Assembly (NCBI GenBank): GCA_020443295.1
Contig: JAGRIJ010000037.1
Span: forward strand, 1-64,000
DNA: 64,000 bases
Direction: 5' to 3'
Source: Alphaproteobacteria bacterium
GTDB taxonomy: Bacteria; Pseudomonadota; Alphaproteobacteria; Micavibrionales; Micavibrionaceae
The notes under the pieces are model-generated. The model saw only the letters and a program-made list of their open reading frames with translations. It ran no database searches and was not told where the DNA came from. Positions 61,792 to 64,000 of the stretch are shown one piece after another (within the stretch, counting starts at the first letter, position 1; every line of letters starts with the position of its first letter). Made by a program: the position numbers and the translations under genes.

Positions 61792-63888
61792 ATGGCGGAT
61801 GATCTTCGTTCATTGGAACAGACCGTTTCGGAGGCTCTGGCCGTTCTGGGCAATTCTCAGGGCGAAGAGGCTCAAAAAGCCGAGGCGCGTGCGCAGATCG
61901 AGCGTCTTTACAGCGAGCAGTTACAAACTTTCAACGATCCTTCCCGAAGCGGTCTTCATAATCATCCGGCGATTTCTCTTCTGCAGGATCGGCTGAACGA
62001 CACCGATCCGCTCAAGCGCGCCGAAGCCGTTCTGATGCTGGGGTATTTCAACAGTCTGTCCGCGGGTGAAGGCGGGAACAGGATTTTTCCGGGATACAAT
62101 ACCGCCACGCAGCATTTTGATGGTGCAGACGGTCTTCCGACTCTTCAGAGAACCTTGCAGGAAGCTTTGACGCAGGCACAGGAGGCGGCTTTTCACCAAT
62201 ATGCAGGCAAGACCGCGCCGACACTTCCTGATCTTCATGTTTTGAGCGCTCCTTCTGGCGTCGTTGCAACGCAGGGGATTACTGTCGAGCGGGTCATGCG
62301 CGACCTTGCTTCTTTCGACGATGCCGCAGGAGTCAACAGGATTGCCGCCATGCGGCAGCAACTCAGCGAGCAGGGTACCGTGAATCCCTATCAGTATGCG
62401 CTGATGGAACTCGCAACGCAGATCAAGGGCAAAGAGCTTGAACAAATGGGAAGCGCGTTTCAGAGCCTGACGGGAGGAGACAAGCCCGAGCCGTTTAACC
62501 GCGAGGCTTTTATCCGGGAACAGTTTCCCCAGCTTTTCAAGGGGCTGACCCTTACGGATCAGTCGGTCGCGGTTTCTGATATCGGGCGGGCGAATTCGCT
62601 CGATGCGCTGCATCAGCAGGATCTGCAGGAAGGATTGAGAGCCCGTATGTCCGCCTCGACGCTGGTTATCGAGGCCAAGGATCTTTCCGATAATGACGGG
62701 TTTATGCCGTGGGCGCTTCAGACCTATCTGGCGAACCGGGACGATTTTAAAGGTCCCGATGACGTGCAGAAGCTTTTTACCGATCCGGACCGGATCGTGA
62801 GGCTTTTGAAAGATGCTCCGGGCATGACGGAAGAACACGCCAGAAATATGGCCCAGCATGCCAGATTTTTCGGGACCTATTCGAAAGATTTTGAAGGGGC
62901 GCAGAATGAAGGTCTGACGCTTGGTCAGTTTCGCCAGCATCAGCGAGAGGGGACCAGGCCTTTTCTGGCGCAGTATGTCGCGCAAAGCCGGGGAGCGGAG
63001 ATCGTTCCGGCCCATGCCGCGCAGGCGGATGCGGTGGATCCGAATTTCAGAGCGGATGAGTCCGGCGGGCCGTACCAGTTCAAAGTTCCAATTCTTGGCG
63101 GTGTTCAGGCTTCAGGTGAAACGCTTTCGACCAGTCTTCTGACCGACGGCGACGGCGACGGGCTGCGTCTTGGCATGATGAATTTTCAGGGGACGCTCGA
63201 TGTTCCTGCGCCCGAGTTGTATTTCCGTCATACGATCGATCCGGTCGGGCGTTTTGAACTGGGGCTTTTGGGCCATCAGGACGGGGATACGGACGGGCAG
63301 ATTCGTACTTCGCGTCCGTGGGTGGACGATCATTTCGAGGGGCATAGAGGAATTCTCGGGCTTCGCTATACGGGCAATGATTTCAAGATCGGGTCCGGGA
63401 GCCTGACGCCTTATTCGACGGTCGGCGCGGAGCATGGCGATTTGTTCGCGAATGGCGGGCTGACTCTGCAGCAAGGGCTTTCCGATTCTATCCTGCTGCG
63501 TTCGGGAGTTTCGGGCACATACGCAGACCGGCCCCGCGTTGATGCTTTTGGCGAAGTCAGCGCGAACCTGACGCAGAATTTCAATCTCGGGTCCGATACG
63601 TACTGGCGGACAGGGGTGCATGCCACGCACTGGCTTGAACCTGACGACCATACGTTGGGGACCGCTTATACCGAGCTGGAACTCAACAGTTCGGGCGATC
63701 ACTGGTACAGCAATCTGCGGCACGTGTTCGGGGCCTATGTGAATACCGATGAGAATTTCGGCGTTTATACCGATCACACGAAGAGGTTCGATCTTGGCCC
63801 GTTGGGGACGCCTGATGCCGGATTCCGTCTTCAGTACGACCGGGAGGACGATTTTCAGGCCGGGGTTGTTGCCGGGTGGAGATTCTAA
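61792..63888 (+). CDS. Large hypothetical protein with helical N-terminus and beta-barrel-like C-terminus
   Basis: 698 residues, not recognised. The N-terminal 400 residues look helical (QTVSEALAVLGNSQGEEAQK, EEHARNMAQHARFF). From about residue 420 the sequence becomes alternating strands with aromatic and Gly-rich turns (ELYFRHTIDPVGRFELGLLG, NLRHVFGAYVNTDENFGVYT), ending AGVVAGWRF; a terminal aromatic residue in the last strand is a mark of outer-membrane barrels. It has no visible signal peptide, which conflicts with Sec export to the outer membrane. ATG at 61792 after GAAGAGGG. Confidence 0.75.
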   Translation: MADDLRSLEQTVSEALAVLGNSQGEEAQKAEARAQIERLYSEQLQTFNDPSRSGLHNHPAISLLQDRLNDTDPLKRAEAVLMLGYFNSLSAGEGGNRIFPGYNTATQHFDGADGLPTLQRTLQEALTQAQEAAFHQYAGKTAPTLPDLHVLSAPSGVVATQGITVERVMRDLASFDDAAGVNRIAAMRQQLSEQGTVNPYQYALMELATQIKGKELEQMGSAFQSLTGGDKPEPFNREAFIREQFPQLFKGLTLTDQSVAVSDIGRANSLDALHQQDLQEGLRARMSASTLVIEAKDLSDNDGFMPWALQTYLANRDDFKGPDDVQKLFTDPDRIVRLLKDAPGMTEEHARNMAQHARFFGTYSKDFEGAQNEGLTLGQFRQHQREGTRPFLAQYVAQSRGAEIVPAHAAQADAVDPNFRADESGGPYQFKVPILGGVQASGETLSTSLLTDGDGDGLRLGMMNFQGTLDVPAPELYFRHTIDPVGRFELGLLGHQDGDTDGQIRTSRPWVDDHFEGHRGILGLRYTGNDFKIGSGSLTPYSTVGAEHGDLFANGGLTLQQGLSDSILLRSGVSGTYADRPRVDAFGEVSANLTQNFNLGSDTYWRTGVHATHWLEPDDHTLGTAYTELELNSSGDHWYSNLRHVFGAYVNTDENFGVYTDHTKRFDLGPLGTPDAGFRLQYDREDDFQAGVVAGWRF

Positions 63889-63909
63889 CCTGATTTTCGG
63901 TTGCCGTTT

Positions 63910-64000
63910 TTACGGTTCGGGCGGGTCGTGGCCGATCGTCTGATCGTCTTCTCTTTCCGGTGCGCCGGACTGATCCTGAAAGGCCTGTTTTGGATTCTTG
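63910..64000 (-). CDS. C-terminal end of a gene running off the window
   Basis: An open frame on the minus strand ends in TAA at 63910. The visible end is KNPKQAFQDQSGAPERED then DQTIGHDPPEP, an acidic, proline-containing tail. The gene cannot be identified. It converges on the 698-residue gene with a 21-base gap. Confidence 0.45.
   Translation of the reverse strand, partial: KNPKQAFQDQSGAPEREDDQTIGHDPPEP

Noticed and set aside
1..64000. CRISPR array, prophage or insertion sequence
   Set aside because: No regularly spaced repeats, integrase, transposase or phage structural genes were seen.

Overview
The window reads as chromosome of a moderately GC-rich alphaproteobacterium. Evidence is the serS-pcm-nlpD-yajC-secD-secF-Mth938-phytoene-synthase-like order, the carA/carB/greA and yqeY/dnaG/rpoD blocks, a DUF3126 gene, the olsBA pair for ornithine lipids, and a waaA-lpxK-lpxL lipid A cluster. 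The species cannot be fixed from sequence alone; many orphan proteins suggest a poorly sampled lineage (inference). No rRNA, CRISPR array, transposase or prophage was seen, and no gene-free stretch exceeds about 300 bases.

Layout. 1-6.2 kb: malic enzyme (partial), tRNA-Leu, lipB, an orphan, an N-formylglutamate amidohydrolase and serS, whose middle holds an AT-rich in-frame insertion. 6.3-19.4 kb: pcm, an NlpD-like LysM/M23 lipoprotein, two membrane genes (one DUF3592-like), the Sec accessory genes yajC-secD-secF, a Mth938-domain protein, a large orphan, a low-GC pair (membrane protein plus HEPN-like protein), sodB and a phytoene-synthase-like protein. 19.4-30.1 kb: greA, carB, a TIMP/NTR-like exported protein between the two car genes, carA, yqeY, dnaG and rpoD. 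30.2-38.3 kb: methyltransferase, patatin, tRNA-Ile(CAU), gamma-glutamyltransferase, small exported orphans and a large SLC13-type transporter with TrkA_C domains.

38.4-49.7 kb: an Rrf2 regulator next to a prokaryotic pentameric ligand-gated ion channel, beta-carbonic anhydrase, FMN reductase, rpsD, a TrmJ-like methyltransferase, Sel1 protein, gltX, nadE, class II DAHP synthase and a protein carrying the signatures of eukaryote-type class I cyclic-nucleotide phosphodiesterases. 49.7-57.7 kb (all minus strand): lpxL-lpxK-waaA, a three-gene unit of exported Cys-rich tandem paralogues plus a small exported protein, then DUF3126, olsA and olsB. 57.9-64 kb: a low-molecular-weight phosphatase with a polytopic membrane protein, an orphan, an atypical kinase-like protein, tRNA-Arg(CCU) and a 698-residue protein with an outer-membrane-barrel-like C-terminus but no signal peptide.

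Housekeeping genes cover translation, replication, transcription, pyrimidine/arginine precursors, NAD, aromatic amino acids and envelope lipids. The most interesting material is accessory: the serS insertion, the HEPN-like pair, the kinase-like protein, the class I PDE-like protein, the ligand-gated channel and the Cys-rich exported trio. All functions are read from sequence motifs recognised by eye; no database search was possible.
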